Notes: generated by a model not told the origin, from the letters alone. A stretch of DNA of 6,329 nucleotides from a bacterium (GCA_024278345.1 JAJRTK010000351.1:1-6329); one strand, 5' to 3'. Counted from the stretch's first letter, positions 1 through 6,282 are shown. Program-made: numbers and translations.

Positions 1-213
1 AAAAGGAAAACGCGCAGCGCACAAAAATGTGGGCTGGGATCCCGTTGCCCTTTGTTGCAACGGGAAGTTGAGCGAGCTCCCTGGTGGGTGCAGGGCGAAG
101 TCCTGCCAGGGGACGGGGGACAGCGTCCCCGGACGACCTTTGAGCGGAGCGCGGCGCTGCCCGATGCCAAGTTTTTTTTCCGCGACCCATTGTCCCGCTT
201 TGCGTGGATACCC
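1..213 (-). repeat. Structured ~213-bp direct repeat, copy A (left end cut by window)
   Basis: This stretch aligns along its whole length with 5044-5257 in the same orientation, at roughly 85% identity by eye with only a few single-base indels. It begins in an A-rich run and ends at the shared block TTTGCGTGGATACCC, after which the copies diverge abruptly. Stem-loops visible here are CCCGTTGC (41-48) with GCAACGGG (57-64), CCCTGG (79-84) with a downstream CCAGGG, and GGGGAC (116-121) with GTCCCC (125-130). The arm starting at 131 pairs poorly here but well in copy B, so this copy looks partly decayed. Strand is given as - because the third, intron-interrupted copy is best read that way; this is inference. 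Open frames across it are short and I see no protein in it. Confidence 0.85.
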
Positions 214-389
214 GAAAATCGGTAGTGGAACACCTCCAGGAGGGAACTCCCAAGAAGTCGTTTCTTTTTATGGTTGCCTTCCGCTCCCGTCGGCGGCAAT
301 CCGTCCGCCGCCGTCCGCCCGCCATCGCCCCGGGCCTGCTCCCTGCCCTGAAAACATGCCACCGCCAGAAAGCCGGCGCGAGGTCTTCA
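214..389. other. Intergenic region upstream of the radical SAM gene
   Basis: Non-repeat sequence between the end of repeat A and the radical SAM start. It holds a GC-rich perfect inverted repeat, CGGCGGC (291-297) with GCCGCCG (307-313). No T-run follows, so it is not a standard terminator. The radical SAM reading frame stays open back to 204, inside the repeat. The upstream translation is Arg/Pro-rich, unlike the family, so I treat it as untranslated. I see no convincing -35/-10 pair. Confidence 0.5.
380..383 (+). promoter_or_regulatory. Ribosome binding site that sets the radical SAM start
   Basis: GAGG lies six bases before the ATG at 390. The upstream in-frame GTG at 204 sits inside repeat A, so this site supports the internal start. 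Confidence 0.55.
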
Positions 390-1505
390 ATGGTGAATCC
401 CGCTGCGGTCTACCGCGCCCTTCACGATCTCAATAGCTACCTTCCCAAGCGTTTCTTCGATGGTTGGGCTCGACCGCCCTTGCGGGTGGCCTTTATCTTG
501 ACCCACCTCTGCAATCTCCGCTGCACCATGTGCAATACCTGGGGGAAGGAAAATCCCAAAGAGATCCCGAAACAGCTTACCGCCCGGGAAATCGCCCATA
601 TCATCAAACAGTTGCCTCGGTACGCCCTCCTGACGTTCACCGGAGGCGAAATCTACCTTCGCAAGGATTTTCGAGAGATCTTGACCTACGCTTGCAGTCG
701 GAATCGGGTCCATTTGGTGACCAACGGCACCACCGTAGGGCCGGATGATGCCGATGAAATCCTGGATCTTTCCGCATCCAACATGCTCACCAAGGGAATC
801 GTCTCCGTGGGCGTATCCCTGGATGGGCTGAAGGAGTCCCACGACCAGGTTCGGGGTGTCCCCGGGGCTTTCGAGAAGTCCGTGGCTTTCCTGCGATCCC
901 TCGTGGAGAAAAAACGGGATCGCGGCGGCCGCTACCCCATCATTGACATCAAGGTGGTCATCACGCCTGAGACCGTGGAAGTGTTGCCGGATCTCTTCAA
1001 GCTGGGCGACGAAGTGGGGGTCGATCTGGTCTCCTGCCAGATCCTCAACACCCAGAGTTCCAGCTATGGTGTGAAGCACGAGGAAAAGGAGGTCCACCGC
1101 CAGTCGCCGCCGCCGGTTCCGGAGATCGCCCCCGCCGTTATTCGTGGGAGCCTTGAGGCGATGGAGAGCTTGGCCGCCGGGTCGGTGACGCAGCTCCGGT
1201 TCAACCCCAATGCCGGGATCGAGGCCATCGTGGATCACTACCAGAATCGGTTGCGCCTCGCGGAGTTCGATTGCACCACGGTCTGGAGCGTCATGCACGT
1301 GGGGCCTCACGGCGACGTTTTTCCATGCTACAGCTATTCCATGGGCAACCTGAAGGAGAAAAGTGTCAAGGAGGTCTGGAATGGCGACAAATACCGAGCC
1401 TTCCGTAAGGAGCTCAAAAGTGCCGGCGTTTTTCCAGGTTGCGTGGGATGCTGCGTCATGAAGCCCAAGTCCTCCCGCCGTCCATCGGCGGCTAAGGCCG
1501 GTTGA
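390..1505 (+). CDS. Radical SAM protein with C-terminal SPASM/twitch-like cluster domain
   Basis: A 371-residue iron-sulfur enzyme of the radical SAM superfamily, which cleaves S-adenosylmethionine to a 5'-deoxyadenosyl radical. The signature CNLRCTMC gives the three cluster cysteines C41, C45 and C48. TGGE (GGE at 85-87) is the SAM-contacting motif, followed by NGT (112-114) and SLDG (143-146), as in typical radical SAM barrels. The C-terminus has C295, then G308-x4-C313, then C351-x2-C354 plus C355. This resembles a twitch or reduced SPASM domain holding an auxiliary cluster, with fewer cysteines than a full SPASM. ATG 390 is chosen because GAGG lies six bases upstream and the translation before it looks non-coding. 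The stop is followed closely by the methyltransferase, suggesting an operon. The substrate is unknown. No RiPP-like precursor gene is visible nearby, and modification of a glycan, lipid or small molecule is equally possible. Confidence 0.9.
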   Translation: MVNPAAVYRALHDLNSYLPKRFFDGWARPPLRVAFILTHLCNLRCTMCNTWGKENPKEIPKQLTAREIAHIIKQLPRYALLTFTGGEIYLRKDFREILTYACSRNRVHLVTNGTTVGPDDADEILDLSASNMLTKGIVSVGVSLDGLKESHDQVRGVPGAFEKSVAFLRSLVEKKRDRGGRYPIIDIKVVITPETVEVLPDLFKLGDEVGVDLVSCQILNTQSSSYGVKHEEKEVHRQSPPPVPEIAPAVIRGSLEAMESLAAGSVTQLRFNPNAGIEAIVDHYQNRLRLAEFDCTTVWSVMHVGPHGDVFPCYSYSMGNLKEKSVKEVWNGDKYRAFRKELKSAGVFPGCVGCCVMKPKSSRRPSAAKAG

Positions 1506-1525
1506 CGGCCATTGCGAGCCTAACG

Positions 1526-2284
1526 ATGACCAAAGCCCGTGAGCATTATAGCTACCGGTACTACCGCGATCCCAACCGGGCTCGGGAATACGACGGGGAT
1601 CGATATGGCGGGGCGACCGGCCAGTGGTTCCACGAGCTGGAGGTGGAGAGCTATCTCCAGATGATTGCCCCGCGGAAGGGACAGCGGGCTTTGGACCTCG
1701 GGTCCGGGACCGGAAAACTGGCGTTGCCCTTGGAGTCAGCCGGGTGTCGCGTACTGGCCACGGACTCTTCCCCGGCGATGCTCTTGGAAGCTTCCCGAAA
1801 GGCCAAGGAAAGTAAGATCGGGATCGGGTTTGCCGTCATGGACGGCCACAATCTGGCTTTGCCCGATGGCGGCTGGGATATCGTGGTTTGCTCGCGGGTC
1901 CTCATGCACGTCGTGAAGCCGGAGCGCTTGGTGGCGGAGCTTTGTCGGGTAAGCCGTGGGAAGGTGGTCTTCGATTTTCCCCCCTCCAGTAGCTGGAACC
2001 TGTTGAAGCCCTTTCTGATGCGCCTCAAGAAGCGAGGTAACCCCGGCACTCATCCCTACAAGATCTTTGGGGTCCGGTGGGTGAAGCGGGAGCTTCGGCG
2101 GCAGGGCTTCCGGGTCAAAGAGGTGCGGAGACTTCTCTTCTTGCCCTATTTCGTTCACCGCGGGCTGGCGTCGCCCAGGCTCTCTTCGCTTCTGGAAAGG
2201 CTGTTCAGGCTCTTGGGACTGACTAGATTATGGGGGGCGCCGGTGTTGATCTTGGCAGTGAATAGCCCGGTGGTCGGGGAGTGA
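1526..2284 (+). CDS. Class I SAM-dependent methyltransferase
   Basis: A 252-residue cytosolic methyltransferase of the Rossmann-fold class I type (Methyltransf_11-like). Motif I is DLGSGTG (residues 57-63). The acidic residue ending strand 2 is D80 in VLATDSS. A later acidic segment MDGHNLALPDGGWDIVV gives the usual motif II/III region. The C-terminal third is basic (KRELRRQGFRVKEVRRL) and ends in a mildly hydrophobic tail, which may contact membrane or a lipid-linked substrate; this is inference. The start is uncertain. ATG 1526 has a weak GCGAG seven bases upstream. An in-frame TTG at 1502 would overlap the radical SAM stop codon (TTGA) and add eight residues. Either way the gene is tightly linked to the radical SAM gene and probably co-transcribed. 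The methyl acceptor (O, N or C) cannot be told. Confidence 0.88.
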   Translation: MTKAREHYSYRYYRDPNRAREYDGDRYGGATGQWFHELEVESYLQMIAPRKGQRALDLGSGTGKLALPLESAGCRVLATDSSPAMLLEASRKAKESKIGIGFAVMDGHNLALPDGGWDIVVCSRVLMHVVKPERLVAELCRVSRGKVVFDFPPSSSWNLLKPFLMRLKKRGNPGTHPYKIFGVRWVKRELRRQGFRVKEVRRLLFLPYFVHRGLASPRLSSLLERLFRLLGLTRLWGAPVLILAVNSPVVGE

Positions 2285-2416
2285 GCGGCGATGGCACCAG
2301 GGTCTTGCCAGGCTGGCTGGGGGCTGGCGAGGCAAGACGACCATCAGATCCGCCATGGCCAGAGTCATTCGCCATCGAGGGGCCTGGATGCAAAGAAAAG
2401 TGTGGAGCGAACTGTC
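2285..2416 (+). other. 132-nt gap with nested inverted repeats before the glycosyltransferase
   Basis: The only sizeable gap inside the + strand gene group. It contains a perfect 8-bp stem, GTCTTGCC (2302-2309) with GGCAAGAC (2331-2338). This is enclosed by a second inverted repeat, CGATGGC (2289-2295) with GCCATCG (2371-2377). No T-run follows, so it does not look like an intrinsic terminator. It could be a structured leader or simply degenerate sequence. The glycosyltransferase frame is open back to an ATG at 2291, but that translation lacks family resemblance. Confidence 0.4.
2404..2407 (+). promoter_or_regulatory. Ribosome binding site that sets the glycosyltransferase GTG start
   Basis: GGAG lies nine bases before GTG 2417. 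The protein then begins VKILMIAPQP, the normal first beta strand of a GT-B enzyme, which supports this start over ATG 2291. Confidence 0.6.
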
Positions 2417-3604
2417 GTGAAAATCTTGATGATAGCGCCTCAGCCATTTTTTCAGCCACGGGGTACGCCCTTTTCGATTCTTCATCGTCTAGGGGCCTTG
2501 ACGGCGCTTGGGCATGAAGTTGACCTGGTGACTTATCCGCTGGGCGAAGACCGGAGGCTTGAGGGAGTCCGGATCCTTCGTGCTCCGGGAGTTCCCGGTA
2601 TCCGGGAGGTCAAGGTGGGACCGTCGGTGGCCAAGATCCCTTTGGATCTCATGGTGGGCCTGACTGTTCTCAAGAGGTTCCGCCCCAGCCGATACGACGT
2701 TCTCCATACCCACGAAGAGGCCTGTTACCTGGGAGCGATCCTGAGCAGGTTGACCGGTGTGCCGCACATTTATGACATGCACTCGTCCCTGCCGCAGCAG
2801 CTCCAGAACTACGGATTCTTGGCCTACCGCCCCATTCTCTGGTTTGGCCGGGTTCTGGAGCGGTTAGTGATACGGAACAGCCGGGCAATCATCGCGATCT
2901 GCGATTCTTTGCGGGATATCGCCCTGGAGCGGGGAGCCGATCCCCGGGGGCTTTTTTTGATCCACAACCGACCGGTGGATGATGGTGAGACCCCGACTGC
3001 CAGGGAAGTGGCGGCCTTCGTCCAAAGGTTGGAGAAGGAGATGGGTGTACGGCTGGCGGGTCGGGAAGTGGCCCTTTATACCGGGACCTTCGCCAGGAAT
3101 CAGGGGTTGGAGTTGCTCCTGGAGGCGTCTTCCCAGGTTCAGAAGCACCGAAAGTTGGCGACTTTGGTGTTGGTGGGCGGGACCGAAGAGCAGGTGGCGC
3201 GCCTCCGCGGAAAAGCAAAGGAGCTGGGGCTGGCGGAGGGGGTGGCGGTGCTGGGTCGCCGGCCGGTGGAAGAAATGGCGCTCTGGATGGCTGCCGCCAC
3301 CCTGCTTTTGTCACCGCGGACCCACGGAACCAACACCCCCCTGAAAATCTACTCCTATTTGGCCGCGGGCAAGGCGATCCTGGCAACGGATCTTCCCACC
3401 CACCGGCAGGTCTTGGACAAGAGCTTCTCCATGCTGGTGGAGCCCACGGCATCGGGCTTGGCTCAGGGACTCTCCAGCCTTCTGGAAGATGCTCCGCTCA
3501 GGCGAAAGCTGGTCGATGAGGCCCGGAAGGTCGCCGAGGACCGGTACAGTCCAAAGAGGTATCTGGAGCGCCACGTCGCTGTCCTGGAACGTGTCGGTCG
3601 TTAA
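2417..3604 (+). CDS. GT4-type (GT-B fold) glycosyltransferase
   Basis: A 395-residue glycosyltransferase that would move a sugar from a nucleotide-sugar donor to an acceptor. The N-terminal domain starts with KILMIAPQPFF and the acceptor-side loop QPRGTP (RGTP at 15-18). HTHEEA (97-102) and the IYDMHSS strand follow. The C-terminal donor domain starts at YTGTFARNQGLELLLEA (221-237) and continues with VLVGGTEE (from 251), then SPRTHGTNTPLKIYSYLAAG (299-318) and ATDLPTHRQV. The EX7E motif common in GT4 enzymes appears as T305-x7-S313, so both glutamates are replaced. I take this as a subfamily variant, not inactivation, since the surrounding loop is intact. GTG 2417 is chosen for its GGAG and the family-like N-terminus. 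With the radical SAM and methyltransferase genes upstream it suggests a glycan or glycolipid pathway. Donor and acceptor are unknown. Confidence 0.9.
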   Translation: MKILMIAPQPFFQPRGTPFSILHRLGALTALGHEVDLVTYPLGEDRRLEGVRILRAPGVPGIREVKVGPSVAKIPLDLMVGLTVLKRFRPSRYDVLHTHEEACYLGAILSRLTGVPHIYDMHSSLPQQLQNYGFLAYRPILWFGRVLERLVIRNSRAIIAICDSLRDIALERGADPRGLFLIHNRPVDDGETPTAREVAAFVQRLEKEMGVRLAGREVALYTGTFARNQGLELLLEASSQVQKHRKLATLVLVGGTEEQVARLRGKAKELGLAEGVAVLGRRPVEEMALWMAAATLLLSPRTHGTNTPLKIYSYLAAGKAILATDLPTHRQVLDKSFSMLVEPTASGLAQGLSSLLEDAPLRRKLVDEARKVAEDRYSPKRYLERHVAVLERVGR

Positions 3605-3637
3605 TTGTCGGGTGCCGTGGGAAGAAGGGCCGTCGGT

Positions 3638-4984
3638 TTATTTTGGTGGGATCTCCATGAGCTCCTTGACGTCGCCGACGGAAGTCCCTCTTTCGGAGTC
3701 CTCTTGGGCGGTGATGTCGAGCTCCGTGTAGCCGTCGGGGCGGACGAAGATCTTGATCTTCACGTTCTGCTTGAAGTGGGCCGTTTCGCGGTAAAAGCTG
3801 GTTTTGAAGAGGTCAGACTCGTCCTCGTCGGGGATGATGGCGGGTTTGAATCCTTCTTTCTTGGTGGCTGCCAAGATCCAGTCCCGCACCTTTGGAACGC
3901 CCATCTCCAGGAACGCGCCTTGGACGATGGCCTCGCGCCACTGGGTGCCCAGGGGGTTTTGGATGCGGAGCTTGGCGGTGATGTATTGGAGGTCCGGGGG
4001 GATGGGGAAACCGGCGGCCCAGCCTCGGGGAAGCTCCCAGAAATCGATGTCTGGATCGGCGGGATCGACATCGACGATCTGTTTGGCCGGGTCCGCGGCG
4101 GCTTTGGCGGCTTCTTGTTTTTTCTCCATTTCCGCCCGGAGCTTGTCGTTGGCGTCGGAGAAGGTCGCTTGTTGGCCTCGGAGGCGAAAGAGTACCGGCT
4201 GGCCGGGCTCGTTTTGGGCGATGGTGAGCTGGACAGCTTGCCGGCTCTTGTGGCGGGTCCGGATGAAGGCCTGCTGGAAAAGGTCGTCGTCGTCTCTGGT
4301 GAAGAAGGTGGGAACGTTCCAGTGGTCTTCCCGGAGGCGGCCCAGGTACCAGTCTCGGACTTCACGGAGGGAGAGGCCCGGGATCTTCCCCTTGAGCAGT
4401 CCGACGTCCACCAGGGGGATTCCCAGGCTTTCATCGCCCTGTTTCTTGGTTCTCACCTCTTGGATTTGAGCGAAAGGTGGGACCGGGAAGGCGTCGGAGA
4501 AGTCCGGCGGCAGGTGCCAGTAGGGGACTTTTTGCCGGTCGAAGTCGATGATGAGAGGCGCGTCGGGATAGGCCTTGGCAATGACGTAGCAGGTTTCTTC
4601 GTCCATGGTGATGCTGAGAAGGACCACCTGGAGCTTGCCCTTCTGTTTCCGGAAGAAGGTTCCCTCGAAGCGGTTGGGCCGGTCGATGCGGAATCCCTTG
4701 GGGATGGGCCAGCCAGCATTTTTCAGAGCCTGCAGATACCACTCGCGGGTGGACCCCACGGTGGTGCCCTCTTTTTCGCCGTCCATGCGGGCGATCTGGA
4801 GCTCGAGACCGTACTCGACGATCTTTTCCAGGGATGGGCCGGTCCATTGGAACGATCCGTGGGCGACGAAGCCTTGGCCGAACCCTGCCGGGAAGGCGGG
4901 TTGCGCGGTGGCGGTTTCGGGGACAAGAAGAAGGACTGATAGGAGAATCAGCAGGGACGAGGGGGGATGAAGCTGACCGTTCAC
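3638..4984 (-). CDS. Secreted protein of unknown family with three divergent repeat modules
   Basis: A 448-residue protein I do not recognise. Residues 9-21 form a hydrophobic signal-peptide core (LLILLSVLLLV), with a likely signal peptidase I site after ATA27. There is no lipobox cysteine. The mature part has three related modules, roughly 31-138, 158-258 and 318-425. Modules 2 and 3 open with an LP..(F/W)...FP(V/I)PP block. All three contain V/T-R-(E/D)-W-(Y/I)-L at 79-84, 209-214 and 366-371, then an acidic turn, an F-x(2-3)-F segment and a beta-rich stretch (LQVVLLSI, RQAVQLTI, NVKIKIFV). A charged, Ala/Lys-rich helical linker lies at 280-302. GTG 4984 has GGAGG nine bases upstream and overlaps the hydrolase stop as GTGA, so translational coupling is likely. 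The opposite-strand frame here is a shadow. Function is unknown; the protein is probably periplasmic or extracellular. Confidence 0.85.
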   Translation of the reverse strand: MNGQLHPPSSLLILLSVLLLVPETATAQPAFPAGFGQGFVAHGSFQWTGPSLEKIVEYGLELQIARMDGEKEGTTVGSTREWYLQALKNAGWPIPKGFRIDRPNRFEGTFFRKQKGKLQVVLLSITMDEETCYVIAKAYPDAPLIIDFDRQKVPYWHLPPDFSDAFPVPPFAQIQEVRTKKQGDESLGIPLVDVGLLKGKIPGLSLREVRDWYLGRLREDHWNVPTFFTRDDDDLFQQAFIRTRHKSRQAVQLTIAQNEPGQPVLFRLRGQQATFSDANDKLRAEMEKKQEAAKAAADPAKQIVDVDPADPDIDFWELPRGWAAGFPIPPDLQYITAKLRIQNPLGTQWREAIVQGAFLEMGVPKVRDWILAATKKEGFKPAIIPDEDESDLFKTSFYRETAHFKQNVKIKIFVRPDGYTELDITAQEDSERGTSVGDVKELMEIPPK

Positions 4985-6084
4985 GACGTTTCGCCTCCGT
5001 GGAAGAGCTCGGCCATCCACGTAAGGTGGGACAGAACAGAAAAAAAAGGAAAACGCGAAGCGTACAAAAATGTGGGTAGGGATCCCGTTGCCCGCAAGTT
5101 GCAACGGGAAGTGAGCTGGCTCCCTGGTGGGTGCGGGGCGACGCCCTGCCAGGGGACTGGGGACGGAGTCCCCGGACAACCGCCGAGCGGAGCGCGGCGT
5201 TGTCCGAGGCCAAGTTTTTTCCCCGGTGGCCCATTGTCCCGCTTTGCGTGGATACCCAAGTGTTCTGGCCGAACGTGTTGGAGGGTTGGCATTTGGCGTC
5301 TGAGCTCCTGGAGGCGCGTCCGATGGATCGTAGCCACCAGAACTTCATTTTCGCCATCCGGCGCTTCGGCCAGGACGCGGCCCCAGGGATCGACAAGGAG
5401 TGATCGCCCATAGGAAAACCGTTTTGGGCCGTGGCGGCCGAACTGGGCCGCCGCCGCCACGTAGACGACGTTTTCGATGGCTCGGGCCCGGAGGAGTGGG
5501 TGCCAGTGGTCCTTTCCCGTGTAGAGAGTGAAGGCGGCGGGCACCAGAATGAGTTCGGCGCCCTGGAGGGCAAGGTGGCGGTAGAGCTCGGGAAATCGCA
5601 AGTCGTAGCATATCGTCAAGCCCAGCTTGATGGGAGGCAGATCCAGGACCACCGGTTGGTTTCCAGGGGCCACGGTGCTCGACTCCAGGAATCCGATGGC
5701 TTCCTCCACGTGGATGTCGAAAAGGTGGATCTTGCGGTAGGCGCCCCGAAGCTGGCCATCGGGCCCGTAGACGGCGCAGGTGTTGTAGACCTTTCCCGGT
5801 TCGGGGCTTGGTTCCGGAAGGCCGCCCAGGACCAAGTAGATCCCCAATTCCCGGGCAAGCGCGGCCATCCGGGAAGTAATGGGCCCCTGGCCAAGAGTTT
5901 CCGCCAATTCGGCCTTCCTGGCGGCCGGGCCGATGAATGCGAAGTTCTCCGGAAGCACGATCAGTTCAGCTCCCCGGGCCGCGGCTTTCCGGACGCCGGC
6001 CTCTGATCGTTCCAGGTTTTCTTCCACGTCCTGGCGGGAACAGAGCTGGACGAGACCGATTCGAAGGGATTCGTTTTGGATCAT
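4981..6084 (-). CDS. Nit1-like carbon-nitrogen hydrolase with repeat-derived C-terminal extension
   Basis: A nitrilase-superfamily amidase of the Nit1 type, a group that includes deaminated glutathione amidase; the true substrate is not shown here. The catalytic triad is visible: E46 in LPENFAF, K118 in YRKIHLFD and C159 in TICYDLRFPELYR. Other family landmarks are AAFTLYTGKDHWHPLLRARA and SLLVDPWGRV. ATG 6084 is chosen because GGGAGGGG precedes it and MIQNESLRIGLVQL is a normal first strand; an ATG at 6114 has no ribosome site. The family normally ends near RRQMPTLQHVRPEHL (about residue 276). Here the frame runs on to residue 367, through repeat copy B and into the overlapping GTGA start of the next gene. 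The tail is Pro/Gly/Arg-rich and looks like translated repeat, not a domain. The catalytic part appears intact. Confidence 0.9.
   Translation of the reverse strand: MIQNESLRIGLVQLCSRQDVEENLERSEAGVRKAAARGAELIVLPENFAFIGPAARKAELAETLGQGPITSRMAALARELGIYLVLGGLPEPSPEPGKVYNTCAVYGPDGQLRGAYRKIHLFDIHVEEAIGFLESSTVAPGNQPVVLDLPPIKLGLTICYDLRFPELYRHLALQGAELILVPAAFTLYTGKDHWHPLLRARAIENVVYVAAAAQFGRHGPKRFSYGRSLLVDPWGRVLAEAPDGENEVLVATIHRTRLQELRRQMPTLQHVRPEHLGIHAKRDNGPPGKKLGLGQRRAPLGGCPGTPSPVPWQGVAPHPPGSQLTSRCNLRATGSLPTFLYASRFPFFSVLSHLTWMAELFHGGETS
4994..4998 (-). promoter_or_regulatory. Ribosome binding site of the secreted-protein gene, inside the hydrolase reading frame
   Basis: GGAGG on the - strand, nine bases before the GTG at 4984. 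It lies within the last codons of the extended hydrolase frame. It decides the GTG start over longer in-frame versions reaching back to 5179 through the repeat. Confidence 0.65.
5040..5257 (-). repeat. Structured ~213-bp direct repeat, copy B, inside the hydrolase 3' end
   Basis: This is the better-preserved copy, matching 1-213 throughout. Stem-loops are ACGC/GCGT (5053-5056 with 5060-5063), CCCGTTGC/GCAACGGG (5084-5091 with 5101-5108), CCCTGG/CCAGGG (5122-5127 with 5149-5154) enclosing a GGGGC/GCCCT stem (5135-5139 with 5143-5147), GGGGAC/GTCCCC (5159-5164 with 5168-5173), and an 11-bp arm with one bulge from 5174 to 5205. Several A/B differences keep pairing, for example A-T against G-T and G-T against G-C in the inner stem at 5135-5147, or fall in loops. 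The right boundary falls exactly where the hydrolase family normally ends. On the - strand the repeat ends in a short hairpin followed by a T-rich run. Confidence 0.88.
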
Positions 6085-6171
6085 GGCCCCTCCCAAGGTC
6101 TGGAATGAATGCAAAAGGCGGACAACTCTGACATAACACTCATGGAGCCCAATCGAACCGCCCCGGAAGTA

Positions 6172-6205
6172 TGAAAGAAAAAACGCGGAGCGTACGTGAA
6201 TGTGG
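6172..6205 (-). repeat. Partial third repeat copy (C), flanking the group II intron
   Basis: These bases match the A-rich end of repeats A (about 1-33) and B (about 5043-5076): an A-rich run, ACGCGGAGCGT (ACGC and GCGT arms), then AATGTGG. Similarity stops at the inferred intron 3' splice site. Read on the - strand it is the 3' exon, containing a short ACGC/GCGT hairpin followed by TTTTTT. The rest of this copy, if present, would lie beyond the right edge on the far side of the intron. Confidence 0.6.
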
Positions 6206-6246
6206 ATAGGGGTAGGGAAAGCGCATTGGTTTGCGCCTCCCCTCCC
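6206..6246 (-). ncRNA. Group II intron domain VI with bulged branch-point A
   Basis: On the - strand GGGGAGGCGC (6242-6233) pairs over 10 bp (including G-U pairs) with GCGCUUUCCC (6224-6215), with loop AAACCAAU. Below this, A6243 pairs with U6214, A6213 is unpaired, and GGG (6246-6244) pairs with CCC (6212-6210). A6213 lies 7 nt before the inferred intron end at 6206, the normal place for the lariat branch point. Confidence 0.82.
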
Positions 6247-6249
6247 TCC

Positions 6250-6282
6250 GAACCGTACGTGCGGTTCTCCCGCATACGGCTC
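6250..6282 (-). ncRNA. Group II intron domain V (catalytic hairpin)
   Basis: A 33-nt hairpin on the - strand. The lower stem is GAGCCGUA (6282-6275) with UACGGUUC (6257-6250). A two-base CG bulge is at 6259-6258. The upper stem is UGCGG with CCGCA, closing a five-base GAGAA loop. The AGC catalytic triad is at 6281-6279. Sequence and layout match domain V of bacterial group II introns closely; the pentaloop is slightly unusual compared with the common GNRA tetraloop. Confidence 0.9.

Noticed and set aside
204-389. A longer N-terminus for the radical SAM protein starting at GTG 204.
   Set aside because: The start lies inside repeat A, the extra 62 residues are Arg/Pro-rich and unlike the family, and ATG 390 has a suitable GAGG.
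29-436. Open frames on the + strand across repeat A, and a similar one across repeat B (4967-5413).
   Set aside because: The translations are similar only because the DNA repeats are. Several differences preserve hairpin pairing, indels occur, and there is no ribosome site or recognisable protein.
387-1310. A 307-residue - strand frame opposite the radical SAM gene.
   Set aside because: It mirrors a clearly recognised radical SAM protein and its translation resembles no family.
3605-4939. A 444-residue open frame on the + strand, starting right after the glycosyltransferase stop.
   Set aside because: It is antisense to the secreted-protein gene, which has a signal peptide, internal modules and a good ribosome site. 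GC-rich genes often leave long open antisense frames.
5174-5220. A + strand terminator made of the 5174-5205 hairpin and the T-run at 5215-5220.
   Set aside because: The T-run begins nine bases after the stem, too far for a standard intrinsic terminator, and no + strand gene ends nearby.
1-5257. CRISPR array or phage attachment sites as an explanation for the repeats.
   Set aside because: The repeats are about 213 bp and 5 kb apart, with no short regularly spaced units, no cas genes and no integrase.
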